DNA of 64,000 bases, taken from the NCBI RefSeq assembly GCF_026340675.1, contig NZ_JAPEOX010000002.1, positions 62,001-126,000 of the forward strand, given 5' to 3'. This document shows, piece by piece, positions 63,679 through 64,000 of this stretch. The stretch comes from Streptomyces sp. NBC_01264. GTDB taxonomy: Bacteria; Actinomycetota; Actinomycetes; Streptomycetales; Streptomycetaceae. The position numbers and the translations under genes are program-made. The notes beneath the pieces were generated by a model, which had not been told where the DNA came from, searched no databases, and saw only the letters and a list, made by a program, of their open reading frames with translations. Numbering within the stretch: the stretch's first letter is position 1; each line of letters opens with the position of its first letter.

Positions 63679-64000
63679 GTGAAATATGCGGATGGGGGCG
63701 GGCTGACTCCTGCGGGACGTCGGCGCCGGGAGACGGTTCGTATGCAGGCGGCTGAGCTGTTCGAGCAGAAGATCAATCCGTCGGAGGTCGCACGGCGGCT
63801 TCGGGTGAGCGTGAAGTCGGCTTATCAATGGCATCAGTTGTGGCGGGATGGTGGTGTTCAGGCTCTGGCCTCCCGCGGTCCGAGCGGTCCACGGTGCCGT
63901 CTGTCCCCGCGGTGTCTGGAGAAGCTGGCCGCGTATCTGGAGCAGGGCCCGGCCGCTCATGGCTGGGTGGAGGACCAGGTGTGGACCGCGTCGAGGGTGG
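63679..64000 (+). CDS. IS630-type transposase, N-terminal part (runs off window)
   Basis: The frame reads KYADGGGLTPAGRRRRETVR, AAELFEQKINPSEVARRLRV, SVKSAYQWHQLWRDGGVQAL and LEQGPAAHGWVEDQVWT. This is the winged helix-turn-helix start of IS630-family transposases. The DDE domain lies beyond 64000. The start is taken as GTG 63679, the usual family N-terminus; ATG 63628 in the same frame is possible. Confidence 0.82.
   Translation, partial: MKYADGGGLTPAGRRRRETVRMQAAELFEQKINPSEVARRLRVSVKSAYQWHQLWRDGGVQALASRGPSGPRCRLSPRCLEKLAAYLEQGPAAHGWVEDQVWTASRV

Overview
The window is a high-GC actinobacterial chromosome segment, almost certainly Streptomyces. The evidence is strong G/C bias at third codon positions, GGAGG-type ribosome binding sites, many 4-bp ATGA/GTGA start-stop overlaps, and protein families typical of streptomycetes (lytic transglycosylase, SHOCT, DUF4389, DUF1876, DUF1918, LitR and TspO remnants). 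No rRNA, intact tRNA or CRISPR array is visible.

Region 1 (1-14000) is an accessory, decaying stretch. It holds a stop-interrupted ISAs1 transposase, a secreted lytic transglycosylase, a small zinc-ribbon protein, a class B penicillin-binding protein and a complete IS110 transposase. These are followed by a graveyard of gene fragments: LacI, the C-terminus of an MFS transporter, IS256, DUF427, TspO, LitR, ISL3, an SDR and a second MFS transporter. Intact genes among them are a small glycine-zipper membrane protein, an unknown 129-aa protein, a GNAT acetyltransferase and a nuclease-like/DUF5655 protein. A decayed tRNA-Arg(UCU) with a hairpin and short repeats next to it looks like an old integration scar.

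Region 2 (14100-60600) is the core: a dense dormancy/hypoxia island resembling the DosR (DevR) regulon of Mycobacterium and the OsdRK system of Streptomyces. It encodes a NarL-type regulator (16412-17104) and a two-GAF histidine kinase (17129-18862). Around them are five tandem-domain universal stress proteins, seven CBS-BON proteins, an Hrp1-like CBS protein, two P-type cation ATPases (one frameshifted), an Acg-type nitroreductase, and DUF1876 and Rv1733c-family proteins. Flavin split-barrel proteins, a PncB-type nicotinate phosphoribosyltransferase, PEP synthase with a flavodoxin, an alcohol dehydrogenase and a beta-CASP hydrolase also lie here. Two energy operons are embedded: acetyl-CoA synthetase-PDH E1alpha-E1beta-E2-ACP, and a two-gene NAD-linked formate dehydrogenase. 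A 14-bp palindrome family, GGNCY-N4-GGNCC, recurs in front of these genes, in two places as tandem pairs exactly 20 bp apart. I propose it as the operator of the local regulator. The apparent logic is that the sensor pair switches on stress binding proteins, ion pumps, NAD salvage and alternative carbon/redox routes when respiration stops.

Region 3 (60600-64000) is mobile again. An IS5-like element with 20-bp inverted repeats carries a DUF5655 passenger gene and is itself split by a complete IS3 element with a 3-bp target duplication. After it come a heptanucleotide repeat inside the element and the start of an IS630-type transposase that runs off the end.
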